Part shown: positions 20,585 through 31,831 of the stretch, one piece after another | Numbering within the stretch: position 1 is the first letter of the stretch | Layout of the letters: each line of letters begins with the position of its first letter | Assembly (NCBI GenBank): GCA_043228905.1 | Contig: JBHGNT010000013.1 | Location: 12,710,001 to 12,774,000, forward strand | Length of the DNA: 64,000 nucleotides | Origin: Azolla caroliniana | Taxonomy: Eukaryota > Polypodiophyta | Direction: 5' to 3' | Notes under the pieces: generated by a model | Seen by the model: only the letters and a program-made list of their open reading frames with translations | Told to the model about the DNA's origin: nothing | Databases searched by the model: none | Made by a program: the position numbers and the translations under genes

Positions 20585-21722
20585 TGTCGTGAAGATTTTC
20601 GGCAATGGTGTGAAAATCACATAAAACGTACAAAATCAAGTATAAATCACATAAAACAATAATAGTGAAGATAACATTTTAAATAAGTTTAATATCTAAG
20701 TACAAAATGATGGAGGTCTTCAAGAGCTTTCGAATGCACTTTATTACACGAGAAACGGACAACTAGATGTCAAGATATGAGGGTATAAAGTTTGTGAAGG
20801 GAAAAGAGAAAATTGTGAGATATCCCACATAGGCACGACAAATACGGCTCTCATCATATATAAGGTAGAGCAAAAGCTATTATCTTTGTGTCTATGTGTG
20901 AAATATAGAGATTTCAAGGTAACTTGAACTAAGAGTGGAGGTGGCCTAGCTACTCGTAAAGGTTTTTGGCCAACCAAAACCGGACCAGCGATGGAGCCAG
21001 TGATCCGGCGGCAGCCGGGCAAAGTGACCATGGCACACCGGCAACCGGCGGAACCGACATCCGGCGCCGGCCACCGGTAACCGGCGGCATCCGGCGAGGC
21101 GAGGCGACGACCACCGATAACCGGCAACATCCGGCGAGGCGAAAACCACCGGTAACCGGCGACAAGATAAGTAAATATATAAATATATATACATATACAA
21201 GGAGGTCAAGTAAGGATTCGAACCTTGCACCCCCAAGTTAGGAGTCAATTGGCTTACCACTAAGCCAAGATATTTAATTGAAATTATATTTCTAACATCG
21301 TACTTTTACATGTAAATTCTTATGCATGAGAGCTAAAATGAGTGACATGGTTATCATGCACCACATGTAATACACAAGCGCCAAATGGCAAACATGCATC
21401 ATATGCATGGGGGCATCTATAAAAGGATAGATGAAAATGTATTATGGATCCATGTATGAATGAAGAAATTAATGAGAAGAAAATTCATTGATGATATATC
21501 TTGTTTCTTAAATCAAGAGTTAAAATCTTAATCTCAATATCTCTCTCTTGGCCATATCAATCTTTCTCAATCTAAGTCGAGCGTTTAATCTTAATCTCTT
21601 TCTCTCTCTCAATCTATTCTAAATACTTTCTCGCTAAGCTTGGTGCGAACTTCGATCCTTCCGGTCCAGAACCCCGGCGGCTCTGCCTCGCGATCCGCGC
21701 CTAGTGACGGATCTTCACGACA
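20585..21722 (+). repeat. 3' LTR (1138 bp) with 12-bp terminal inverted repeats
   Basis: It starts TGTCGTGAAGAT and ends ATCTTCACGACA, an exact inverted match. It contains a GTGTGAAAATCACAT hairpin near the start, a TATA box (21418-21424), a CT-rich tract, the shared motif GTCCAGAACCCCGGCGGC near the end, and an antisense tRNA-like module. A CGG/CCG-rich patch (about 20980-21170) repeats CCGGCG(G/A) units. Confidence 0.85.
21201..21272 (-). repeat. tRNA-like (Pol III A/B box) module, antisense within the LTR
   Basis: On the minus strand TGGCTTAGTGG (21267-21257) and the exact B box GGTTCGAATCC (21224-21214) are spaced as in tRNAs. ACTTGGGGGTGCA before the B box aligns with ACTTGGATGTACA in the module at 9166-9240. 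The acceptor stem does not close. Confidence 0.6.
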
Positions 21723-22059
21723 CCGGTGTTACCAAACAACCGGAACTAACATGGATAATAATAATAATATTTAAAAAAACGTAGTCATCATACAAAGGCA
21801 AGGAATGAACGGACACCTTGAAAAGGTGTGTAGTGGTTATTTAAAGCCTAGTTAAAGCGCACCACGTGTCACACAGTGCTATTATAGTACACGATGTGCA
21901 TGCACGGGAATCGAGGAAGGCGCCAAGCATGGGAACAAGAAACCCCTGCCTCGTAGAGTCTCTTTCATTTTGCGAACACTGAGCACTGAGCGCACAAAGG
22001 ACAATACAAGTGAGCAGACGAATGCAAGAAGCACAGACAAACAAATCGGGCCTACCTAC
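21723..22059. other. Spacer, no gene seen
   Basis: Short AT-rich stretch (TAATAATAATAAT near 21757), then sequence without an open frame. It may be the leader of the element that follows. Confidence 0.3.
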
Positions 22060-24885
22060 CACCGCAAAACCAGAAGATGAGATGGAACCTATGGCACTCT
22101 CCGAAACAGCCAAGATGTGGTTCAACCAACCTGGGTTGGAAGCTTCCTGAGGATAGTCGAGGCACCGCCGCACGACGAAGCCGAAGAAGTTGTGTAGAAA
22201 ATTGACACGGAGATCATAACGAAGGAAGCCATCCGCGCGCTAATCGGACTACCATAAGGGGGTATCTACTCGATCGAGAACCCTTCTCCCAAAACACTAA
22301 CCAGGTTTTTTGGCGAGTATTCCCTCGCTAGTAAGACTCACCGAACACAGGGCGGTGAGGACCTCCTGTTCAGAGAAATGGCTCGGGTCCTCCACGAGTA
22401 TGGGTTCGTATACCCCTGACCTCCGGCAATGCCAAAGAACAAAGTCAGTTTCATCATTGCTACGTACACAAGGGTGCAAGTGGATTGGTCGGTAATCATC
22501 GTCGATTGCTTTCAGATGGCGATGGAATCAGTGCAGAACGGCAAGAAACTATGGATGGCGGTGGCTCAGTGGCTAACTCTGTTGGCGCCACTCTGTTGGT
22601 AAGGACAAAGAAGTGGGTTCGAGTAACAGGGACCATGCCCAACAAACCTTCAAAACGGCAGCAACTCCTGGCCAAACACACGCCCGGATGGAAAGAGGGT
22701 AGTACGTCGCACCAAGGGAAAGAACAACCTAGTCGGAAGAGGCAAGCAGAGGCAGAAACATTGGTGGAGCCACCAGTACGGCCGTTGAAAATCAAGTTGC
22801 GCCGACAGGAACAAGAACCAGACCCCTTGGCAACAAAAATCAATATGAGGACCCAAGAGGAGGAGGCGGAGGAAGACCCCGTTGATAACCTCCTACATCG
22901 CCAGAAGCAGAGCGACGCGGAGAAGAAGAGGGACGAATCGGGTCCGGTGAAGGACAACACACCGACACCTCACTCTGAGGAACCAGAGCCAAGGAAGGAG
23001 GCGGAACCGGTTCAACCAAAACCGATGGAAAAGTTACCTATACGGCAAAAAGCAGTAGTGTCGGTGGTCACGAACCGGTGATTGAATTGCCTATCTCACC
23101 GGGCCAGCAGACACAGCAAGAGCAGGAGTTGTCGTTGTAGTCAACAGTCCCAAAAGGGTTTCTAGCGAGAGTAGAGGCCACGCCACAACCAGAACCGGCA
23201 CGACATAAAGGCATCGGCAGTCAATGGCTATGGTGGATCGGCAAGCAGGTGGCCGAGGTTGTGTGCCAAATAGAAATGGAGGAGAGAGCATAGGGGAACC
23301 GGTTGTTCGCTACAACCAAAGAACATGAGAAGGCCCAGTCAAGGATCCGGAGCATGGAAGAAGAAATTGTGCAAACCAAAGCAGAGGCGGCTAAGCAGGT
23401 CACATAAGGACCAAGACTACGAGAACCGATGACTCCGGGGAATGAACAGACCGATCAGGTGCCGCTAATTGGAATAGCACTGGGTGCAAATAAGGCACAG
23501 GAACAAGAACTCATCACTCTCAAAGAGGAATTGGCAGCCCAAGAGGCCTTAAGGGCTAGAGAACGAGACTTGAAGAAGGCGGCGGAGGAAGAACAACGGA
23601 AAACGGTAGAGCACCTCTGAAGAGCTGAAGAAAATTTACGGAAAGGTCATCAAGCATATGACCAATCAAAAGAAGAAAAAGACAAGCTATTGCAAGAAAG
23701 GGAGAAACTCCGACGTTTGGCGGAAGTCGAGATTGAGCAGCTCTAGGAAGAACTCCGGCAACAAAAGGACCAGGAGGACCGGGCCCGACGCCAAATCAAC
23801 CAGAGGCTGAAATAGAACCAGAGAGGATTTTGACAGGTTGCACCGAGATCACAAGCACCTAGAGGCGGAACACAAGAAATTGTTGGCAGAAGGTGACCGG
23901 CAGCAAGAAAAGATGCAGGAACTCTGGGATGAAGTCCACAGGACGGCGGCAGCATTAGCGGAGGAAAGGACCAAGGGAGTCGAAGTGGCAAAGATGCTAG
24001 CAGAAGCGGCAAAAGACAAACTGGAGCTTACCCTCCAGCATCATGAGGAGATGGAACGAGTAAAGATGGCTCTGAACAGAGTTCAGACGACTTATCAAAC
24101 GCAACTGATGCAATATAAGGGACAAGCTGAGGCAACCACGATCCTCATAAAACAATTAAAGGATGAAAAGCAAGCAGCAGAGGAGAAGTCAAAGATGGGA
24201 CTTGACCATATCCGAGATATTGTATTGACATGGAGGGACTGGACGAAGAAGTTAGTCGAAGAAAGTGCAGTACAGTGGTGGTCCAAATGGGCAAAGCTGG
24301 CAGTCGAGTTGCAGGTCTTGCAAGCGGACGCAGAGAACCGGCAAAAGGACGGCGATAACTTCTACAAACTTGACGCGGAAAGAGTTGTGACCATACGGGA
24401 GGAGTTAGCGGATGACTTCCTGTCCTTGGCCGGAGAGCAACTAGTGGCAGTGGGCCGGCTAGTGGAACAGCTGGATGATGACCAGCTGGATACCCAACTC
24501 CAGTTCGAGCGTTACGAACGAGAGCGGCGACAGAAAATGGAGCCTAGAAGAACGGTGGCAATTAACATTAGTGACGAGGAGAAATCGTCGAAGCAAACAC
24601 CGAATGCAGCCGAAACCAAAGAAAGCCAGACAGAAGTCGCTCAAGAGGACCATCCGAAGGTAGTCGACCCAAAAGAACCAGTCCAAGCTGGCCATCAGGA
24701 GCAGGAGGAGCCTAAAACAGATGAGCCGGAGGCGGAAGCCCGGTAGGGACTAGAGTCGGAAGGGATGGAAGCCGGAGAGCAAGAGCAACAGCGACAGCAA
24801 CCACAACAACAAACGGAGCAACTACCCGAGGAACCTCTAGAACCCTTGGACCAAAGCATTTTGGACATTTTGACAGACGAGTGAT
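22060..24885 (+). pseudogene. Decayed element ORF: unknown N-terminal domain plus long coiled coil
   Basis: An N-terminal part (22207-22600, one frame with stops) reads EIITKEAIRALIGLP, KTLTRFFGEYSLASKTHRTQ and FIIATYTRVQVDWSVIIVDC. It resembles the transposon-related domain often found fused to coiled coils in plant repeats, but I cannot name it firmly. A Lys/Glu/Pro-rich part follows (22485-23081), then a coiled coil in pieces (23429-23620; 302 aa at 23838-24746) with heptads such as LAEERTKGVEVAKMLAEAAK, and an acidic Gln-rich end (24747-24883). No pol domain is seen, and stops break it into at least four parts. Confidence 0.55.
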
Positions 24886-25330
24886 GAAGGGCTAACCGTG
24901 GGTTCGACGTACAATGTACTATCCCACGAGCGTGCCATGTGTTGGCCGGCCGGCAAGGAAAAGAGGGATGGTTAGAGTCAAGAATGTAAAAGGGATATTT
25001 AATTAGGAATAGGGAGTTGAAATGAATAAGTATGATGAAATTAATTAAGATTATGCTATTTTGAGAAGCGAACGGACGGACCCAGAATCGGTATGCCGAT
25101 TCGGATCCAGACCGGATCGTTGCCGGTTGCCAGTTGGCATCAGTTTGTAACTCAGTCGAAGACCTATAAAAGGACCCAGCAAGAATGTAATAAACGACGC
25201 ATAATTAATAGAAGTGATGTTTTTTATGTATGTTTAAGTGCCTATCTGGTTACCGTCCTGTGCTTAATATAGTTAATCTTACGCGTGTGTTATGACTAAT
25301 TAAGGGTGTCGGTTAGTAATCGGTAAGACC
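24886..25330 (+). repeat. Possible LTR-like 3' region of the coiled-coil element
   Basis: After the acidic ORF end there is noncoding DNA with a TATA box (CTATAAAAGG near 25166) and AATAAA about 25 bp later (near 25188), an arrangement expected in an LTR. No second copy is in the window, so the borders are guesses. Confidence 0.4.
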
Positions 25331-25339
25331 CATTCGCTA

Positions 25340-26091
25340 TTACGGTCTATCCAGATCTTCCCGTACCATCCTTTGGTGAAGTGTTCCATAGGGACACCCT
25401 GTGTTAGGGCTTGTCCAGTCTAAGAGATAACATTGTCGACATACTCGTTCGACTGTCGACCAGTCCTCAATAAGGCCATTCGCTCCGTCATCGGCTTCAA
25501 GCTCGATCCCGATGGCCATCCGCTCCTTCTGGTCGATCGACTTTACGAACAGTAGGACTTTATCCACCCTCACCAATCTTTGTTCCCGCTCCGGGAGCCG
25601 AGCAACCCACTGGTCGTTGCACCCTAATGGCTCTTCACCGATGCAACCCACTGGTCGAAGTCACGTCGACCCCGGCTTTTCAGCCGCCCTCTGTATGCCT
25701 CCTAGAGCGCCTCTTCGAATGCCTCCCACAAACTAGGAGCTCCTCAGAGCTCCTTTACCTCCACATTCATCCGGACGGCTACCACCCAATAGAAGAATTC
25801 TAGCCTCAACGCCTCATAAATATCTCTTACTGCCATTTCCGCGTTATAGGCTTCCAAATAGAATGGAACTTTGTCCCCATTGAAACAGCTGACTCGATCA
25901 ACCATGCTCTCGACAGCTTGTTGCGCCGTTTCTCGTCTCATTGTCACTCGTCCGAACTCCACCACTATTTTCGCCATCATCTCTGTGAAGTCTTTGTCTT
26001 CCAACTCCATCCTCCCTTGTTGTCCTTTCACGTCTGTTTCACTAGAGATGTCGCAAAAATCCACAAGTGTGTCAAAACGGGGCGGGACCAC
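25340..26091 (-). pseudogene. gag-like ORFs of a minus-strand LTR element
   Basis: Two minus-strand ORFs follow the LTR end at 26049. The first (25744-26091; its start lies within the LTR end) contains MELEDKDFTEMMAKIVVEFG and FYLEAYNAEMAVRDIYEALR, resembling the gag core of Gypsy-type elements. After a stop and frameshift the second (25340-25651) has LVRVDKVLLFVKSIDQKERM and ADDGANGLIEDWSTVE, matching the gag at the left edge of the window. No zinc knuckle or protease remains. The coiled-coil element's end abuts at about 25330. Confidence 0.6.
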
Positions 26092-26295
26092 TAGGGTCTT
26101 GGACTAGAGAGAGACGGAGGAGGAAAGACCAAGCTTCACCGGTACCGGTTAGGCTGGTTGAGACACCGATCGGAGCGTTTCCGGATACACACTGGAGGTA
26201 ACCGAACGAGACAGTGAGAGAGACAGACGCACAGACAAAGAGAGAACATGCGCGCAACGCTCTTACTCAACACACATTCCTTGTATACAGAAAAT
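26049..26295 (-). repeat. LTR, 3' part (split by Copia insertion)
   Basis: On the minus strand it ends GTGGATTTTTGCGACA at 26049 and holds GTCCAAGACCCTAGTGGTC. It is continuous in homology with 11570-11800 of the related LTR up to GTATACAGAAAA, where the Copia complex begins. Its other part is at 30483-31197. Confidence 0.8.
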
Positions 26296-26424
26296 TGTTA
26301 GGAATATGTCCCTCTAGTGGGAGGAGCTAGCTACTCGTAGAGAGCCGGCAGCCGAAGACAGGGAGCAGCCGACTGATCGAATAAGAGCCGACAGTTGAGG
26401 AGTTGACTCAAAGAGAGTTGATTG

Positions 26425-26725
26425 AGGTATTCAAATCGAATACACAGTACCGAAGACCCCTGAGTTGAACGGGCTTGTAGAGAGGATGAACCAGAAAATC
26501 ATGGAGAGAGTAAGGAGCATGTTGTCGCATGCTAAACTGCCAAAAATATACTGGGTTGAGGCGATGTACACGGATGTTTATCTAATCAACAGGTCTCCCT
26601 CAGTGCCATTGAAAGGTGAAGTCCCACAAAGGGTGTTGACAGGAAAGAATGTCTCCTACCAACACCTGAGGGTGTTCGGATGTCTAGTATATATGCATGT
26701 GGCTAAGGATCGAAGGGCGAAGCTA
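26425..26725 (+). pseudogene. Copia integrase fragment, first unit
   Basis: It reads LNGLVERMNQKIMERVRSML, SHAKLPKIYWVEAMYTDVYL and VFGCLVYMHVAKDRRAKL, the C-terminal integrase core of Copia. It is joined upstream to an LTR piece through a 4-base overlap AGGT and downstream to the flank-derived 16-mer. Confidence 0.85.
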
Positions 26726-26741
26726 CTTGTATACAGAAAAC

Positions 26742-27112
26742 TATTAGGAATATGTCCCTCCAGTGAGAGGAGTCGCTGCTCGGAGAGAGTCGACAGTCGA
26801 AGACAAGGATCAGTTGATTGATCAAATGAGAGCCGACAGTTGAGGAGTCAACTCAGAGAGAGTTGATCGAGGTCGAAGACACGACCGGATGGTCGATAAC
26901 CAGGCCGCCTAGTCGGACCGACCCGACATCGACAAATGAGTCGGCTGATTAGTAAGACTATTATTAATATTAGATAATAATAGGAATGACAGTAGCAATA
27001 ACTACATTTGTAAATAGCCAATACTTTGTATTAGTATAAATACACCTAGGGCAAACAATGTATGAAGAGAGTGTGCGGAAGAACGTAGAAAAATAGTGAA
27101 GAGTGTGAACGT

Positions 27113-27152
<40 letters not shown>

Positions 27153-27398
27153 GCACCATAGCTGTGTTCAGTGACAACATACGCCAAGAGCCCTGCGAGG
27201 TTGTTTACACTCTGTGTAGAGAGTGTTGTACTCTAATCTCGTCATTGTATATCCATTGTATACAGAAGCTCCATTCTTCATGGTTTTCTCCCGTTTTAGG
27301 GTTTCCACGTTAAATCTGTGTACATTGTTTTCTGTGTATTAGAGTTGTGTATTTCAGCGTATTCCTTTTCTTGTGGATTGACAATTCGTTTCTCAACA
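26742..27398 (+). repeat. Middle LTR of the Copia complex
   Basis: 657 bp ending TTTCTCAACA, followed by a primer-binding site. It holds a GA microsatellite (about 27115-27150). It matches 29838-30482. Confidence 0.9.
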
Positions 27399-27401
27399 AA
27401 C

Positions 27402-27413
27402 TAGTATCAGAGC
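27402..27413 (+). promoter_or_regulatory. Copia primer-binding site
   Basis: TAGTATCAGAGC, one change from the usual TGGTATCAGAGC, three bases after the LTR end. Confidence 0.8.
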
Positions 27414-27426
27414 TTCAAGTGCAAGC

Positions 27427-28310
27427 ATGGAAGGAGGTGTGAGTGGATTCCTAGGAATGATAGGTCTAAACTCTCAGAACTATGCAGACTTGAAGATAAA
27501 GATGGAGGACCTTCTCATACTCAAAGACTGGTACGAGCCAATCGACAGAGCAGAAATACCCACGGGGGTATTAGAGTCAGAATAGAAATTTCTTAACAGA
27601 AAGGCGGTGGACACCATCCGACAATACGTCGATGTAAGTGTTCTTCGGCATGTGGCGAATGACACAAATGCCTACGGGATGTGGCAGAAGCTATCAAGTC
27701 TATATGAGAGGAAGAACGCCCTCAATAAAACCTCACTGATGAGAAAGATCGTACGGTTGAAATACAAAGACGGTCAGAGCATCGTTGAACACATCAGCAC
27801 ATTCATGGGGTGTGTAAAACAACTTGTTGCAACCAAGTTTCCCCTTGATAATGTCATGCAGGCCATCCTACTAATGTGCACATTACCAGATAGCTGGGAG
27901 AACCCGGTGGTTACTCTCAGCACCTTTTGTCAACAAGAGAACTTGTTTTTCCAAGCTGTGAAGACAAGCATCCTGAATGAGGAAGCGAGAAGGAAGGACA
28001 AGGGTGTCCTAGTCCAGTCGTAGTCAAATTTGACTCAACACATCGGCAAAGGAAGGAACCGGCAAAGGAGTCCACCAAAGAGAGAAAAGTCTCAAGCCAG
28101 GTCAAAGTCCAGAGGAAAGCTCGTGTGCTTTGATTGTGGAAAGCCTGGACATTTCCAGAAGGACTACTGACACCTCAAGAAGGAAAAGAGTGTCAGTAAT
28201 AATGTCGAGCCCAGGAAGATTCCTAAAGAAAAGAACTCTTCAGCCATTGCTACGAGCAATGAAGAACTTCTATTCATTTGGGAACAGACAAGTGCAAATC
28301 TTGCAAGCGA
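27427..28310 (+). pseudogene. Copia gag with damaged zinc knuckle
   Basis: ATG at 27427 gives MEGGVSGFLGMIGLNSQNY. After one stop (27583) the 138-residue stretch MDTIRQYVDVSVLRHVANDT, NAYGMWQKLSSLYERKNALN and KLVATKFPLD-like segments is typical Copia gag (UBN2). After another stop the knuckle CFDCGKPGHFQKDY lacks its last Cys and is followed by a stop. Both look like G-to-A changes. Confidence 0.85.
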
Positions 28311-29100
28311 AGAATGCACTTGGGTGATCGACTTCGGAGCATCGTTTCACATAACTCCGTCAAGAGAGTATTTAGAACTCGACTTACATAACTAGTGATC
28401 ATGGTTATCTAAAGATGGGTGACAGTGGGGGGTGCAAGACGTCGAAAGTGTCTGCCTGACGACATCAACAGGGTGTCGGTTGACTCTGAAGGATGTTCGA
28501 CATGTCCCCGATATCAGACTAAACCTGATACCGACTGGAAGACTGGACGACGAAGACTACAATGGTAGTTTTCGAAATGGCAAGTGGAAGTTTTGCCAAG
28601 GAAATCTTATTATAGTGGCCCGAGCACATAAGGAAGGCACATTGTATATGATGCAAGCCCGACTATGCAAGTCGGAAGTGAATGTGGCAGCCGACTCGGC
28701 AGGACAGAATGCACTTGGGTGATCGACTCCGGAGCATCCTTTCACATAACTCCGTCAAGAGAGTATTTCTCGACTTACATAACTAGTGATCATGGTTATC
28801 TAAAGATGGGTGACAGTGGGGAGTGCAAGATAGCCGGAATCGGAAGTGTCTGCCTGACGACGTCAACAGGGTGTCGGCTGACTCTGAAGGATGTTCAACA
28901 TGTCCCCGATATCAGACTAAACTTGATATCGATTGGAAGACTGGACGACGAAGGCTACAATGGTAGTTTTCGGAATGGCAAGTGGAAGTTCTGCCGAGGA
29001 AATCTTATTATAGTGGCCCAAGCACAGAAGGAAGGCGCATTGTATATGATGCAAGCCCGACTATGCAAGTCAGAAGTGAATGTGGCAACCGACTCAACAA
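28311..29100 (+). pseudogene. Copia protease domain, tandemly duplicated (~395 bp unit)
   Basis: Unit 1 (28311-28705) reads CTWVIDFGASFHITPSREY, with the active-site Ser changed to Phe. Unit 2 (28706-29100) repeats it with WVIDSGASFHITPSREYFST. Each continues through GCRLTLKDVRHVPDIRLNL-type sequence. A 4-base insertion and an 8-base deletion distinguish unit 1. The duplication lies wholly inside the polyprotein. Confidence 0.9.
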
Positions 29101-29821
29101 GACAGATATGGCATAAGAGGCTAGCCCACATGAGTGAGAAGGGTTTGCATCAGCTAGACGACCAAAAACTTCTACCAGAGGTAAAGGGAGTGCACCTAGA
29201 GAAGTGCGTCGACTGCTTAGTTGGAAAGTAGAACAGAGCAGCATTCCACACAAGACCACCGAGAAGAAGAGAAGTGCCATTGGAACTGGTACACATAAAT
29301 GTGTGTTATGTAGATGCTCCATCACATCGAGACGGACAGTACTTTGTGACTTTCATCGATGACTATAGTCGAAAGTTGTGAGCTTTTGACTAAGGTCAAA
29401 AGATCAAGTACTGTCATTTTTTAAGGAGTTCCAAGCAAAAGCTAACGGGAGTCAGGTCGGAAGTTGAAGGTTGTCTGAACTGACAATGGTGGTGAATATA
29501 AAGGGTAGTTTGAGGTATACTGCAAGACCCAAGGTATTTGAATCGAATACACAGTACCGAAGATCCCTGAGTTAAACGGGCTTGCAAAGAGGATGAACTA
29601 GAAAATCATGGAGAGAGTAAGGAGCATGTTGTCGCATGCTAAACTGCCAAAAATATACGATGTACACGGTTATTTATCTGATCAACAAGTCTCCCTTAGT
29701 GCCATTGAAAGGTGAAGTCCCACAAAGGGTGTTGACAAGAAAGAATGTCTCCTACCAACACATGAGGGTGTTTGGATGTCTAGTATATATGCATGTGGCT
29801 ACGGATCGAAGGGCGAAGCTA
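29101..29821 (+). pseudogene. Copia pre-integrase and integrase
   Basis: IWHKRLAHMSEKGLHQLDDQ with CVDCLVGK (H-H-C-C), LELVHINVCYVDAPSHRDGQ, YFVTFIDDYSRKL, DNGGEYKG and IPELNGLAKRMN follow in order, with several stops. It ends at DRRAKL, where the 16-bp flank copy and the last LTR begin. Confidence 0.85.
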
Positions 29822-29837
29822 CTTGTATATAGAAAAC

Positions 29838-30482
29838 TATTAGGAATATGTCCCTCCGGTGGGAGGAGCCGACTGCTCAGAGAGAGCCGACAGTCGAAGA
29901 CAAGGAGCAGTCAACTGATCAGATGAGAGCCGATAGTTGAGGAGTCGACTCAGAGAGAGTTGATTGAGGTCGAAGACACGATCGGCTAGTCGAGCTGACC
30001 GGATGGTCAATGACCAGGCCGACTAATCGGACCGACCCGACAGTCGACAGATGAGTCGGTTGATTATTAAGAGTCAAGACTATTATTAATATTAGATATA
30101 ATAGGAATGACAATAGCAGTGGCTACATTTGTAAATAGCCAATATTGTGTATTAGTATAAATACACCTAGGGCAAACAATGTATGAAGAGAGTGTGTGGA
30201 AGAAGGTAGAAAAATAGTGAAGAGTACGAATGTGAGGAGAGAGAGAGTGTGGTGCCATAGCTGTGTTTAGTAACGCCATACGCTAAGAGCCCTACGAGGT
30301 TGTTTACACTCTGTGTAGAGTGTTGTACTCTGATCTCGTCATTGTATATCCACTGTATAGTGAAGCTCCGTTCTCCGTGGTTTTCTCCCGTTTTAGGGTT
30401 TCCACGTTAAATTTGTATACACTGTTTTCTGTGTATTTCAGTGTATTCCTTTTCTTGTGGATTGACGATCCATTTCTCAACA
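29838..30482 (+). repeat. Last LTR of the Copia complex
   Basis: 645 bp, ending TTTCTCAACA, followed by AAAAC and the rest of the split LTR. Confidence 0.9.
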
Positions 30483-30535
30483 AAAACTGGAAAAGAAAGA
30501 AATACAACCGACATCGGCCGAGACCGTTACGCACA

Positions 30536-30580
<45 letters not shown>

Positions 30581-31197
30581 AACATAATACAGCTCTAAGC
30601 AGACCAAATTGCATCAACCGTCTGCAGGCAAGCCGCCAATCGGGGAGCTCCCGGGCTTGTCGCACCGAGTGGCCTTGCACAAAAGACAATGCAAAAATCA
30701 GAAAACTCCACAGAGCATATGAGCTCGAACGGAACTAAACCCTAAACCAAAAATGAAACCCCAAACCCAAACAAACAAACGGTAAGCTAAACAACAGAGA
30801 GAAAACAAAAACCGACAAAACCAAAACGGGGTACTAACAGAACCGGGGAACCCTTTCATAAGAGACCCCTCCCTCCTTTTATAGCACAAGGAAGGGGGTA
30901 CATTATAAGTCGGTCAAATATCCCCCTTTTGGGGGGATATTTGCCTCGATATGTGAAGCGATATGTGAAGCGATGATTGATGGGAGTACATTCAACACCC
31001 TCACTTTCACACCCCACTATGTATGCAAGTGCACTTATGACACTTATTAATTGTACCGGCACGCACCCATTTGCACCCTTCACCTTTCCCCTTTTATTTC
31101 TATATACATTTCTTAGTGTACATGTGCACATGTTGCACATTGTCGACTTTGGCCGTTCCATCCGGTTTTCTCATTGTCGCCGGAAATCTTCGTGACA
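30483..31197 (-). repeat. LTR, 5' part (split by Copia insertion)
   Basis: On the minus strand it starts TGTCACGAAGATTTCCGGC at 31197 and matches 12000-12792. An AT microsatellite lies at about 30540-30575. Together with 26049-26295 it is one LTR of roughly 960 bp. Confidence 0.85.
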
Positions 31198-31831
31198 ACG
31201 AAGCATCAGATTCTAATATTATGCATGTTTAATATTTTACTTTGCATCAGATTAGTGTGTTGCGCAATCAAACGCAGAAAGATGATTCTGCAATCCAAGA
31301 ATGTGACATTTTTCTAACACAGTTTTGACATTGCATATTTTTAAATCGACTTCCGACATTTGTCTGTGGTAAAACCGACAAGCTTGACCAATTTATTCCA
31401 AAGGTTCAATATAATCTCAAAAGGTAATAAGAAACAGTTAGCTGTCATGCATGTATGTACAGCCTTTTCTAGTTAAATAAATCATCCAATTTGCCACAAA
31501 TTGCAACCAAAAACTTGATTATTTGGAACACAATGACAAATTCCTAATTTGCAAGTCTTGCTCAATAATTATAATGATAATAAAAATAAAGCCTGTCCCC
31601 ACAATTAATGCTATTGAGCGGAATGTGGCAGAACTCGCAACATCCCTGATAAGTAGCAAGTCAGCCCTAGTGTAGAAATGCACTGCTATGCAAAGCTATT
31701 ATGCAAAGCCTCTCTCCATTTCAAAATTGGTCATGCACTACCATTCATTTGGGTTGGTTGGTGGGGGGGGGGGGGGGGGACAGGATCCATGGAAGAGAAT
31801 TTTCAACTGGCATCCACTGTAGGATATAGAA
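31198..31831. other. 3' flank of the coatomer gene, G17 run
   Basis: Likely 3' UTR and spacer of the minus-strand gene. A run of 17 G lies at 31763-31779. No other gene is seen. Confidence 0.5.

Larger units (their letters stand above)
26296..30482 (+). mobile_element. Copia complex with three LTRs, RT and RNase H missing
   Basis: The order is LTR piece (26296-26428), integrase piece (26425-26725), 16-bp flank copy, LTR (26742-27398), primer-binding site, gag, duplicated protease, integrase, 16-bp flank copy, LTR (29838-30482). The outer ends TGTTAGGAATATG and TTCTCAACA sit between AAAAT and AAAAC, a degenerate 5-bp target duplication in the split LTR. Both integrase-to-LTR joins pass through CTTGTATA(C/T)AGAAAAC, which is the insertion-site flank itself (26280-26295). 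RT and RNase H are absent from both units, so it is not autonomous. Confidence 0.85.

Noticed and set aside
20966-21260. Gly/Arg-rich ORFs on both strands
   Set aside because: Produced by CCGGCG-type repeats inside the LTR at 20585-21722.
11570-21722. A single palindromic element with inverted LTRs (autointegration product)
   Set aside because: The outward-facing LTRs at 11570-12792 and 20585-21722 share only termini and polypurine tract; their interiors are not alike.
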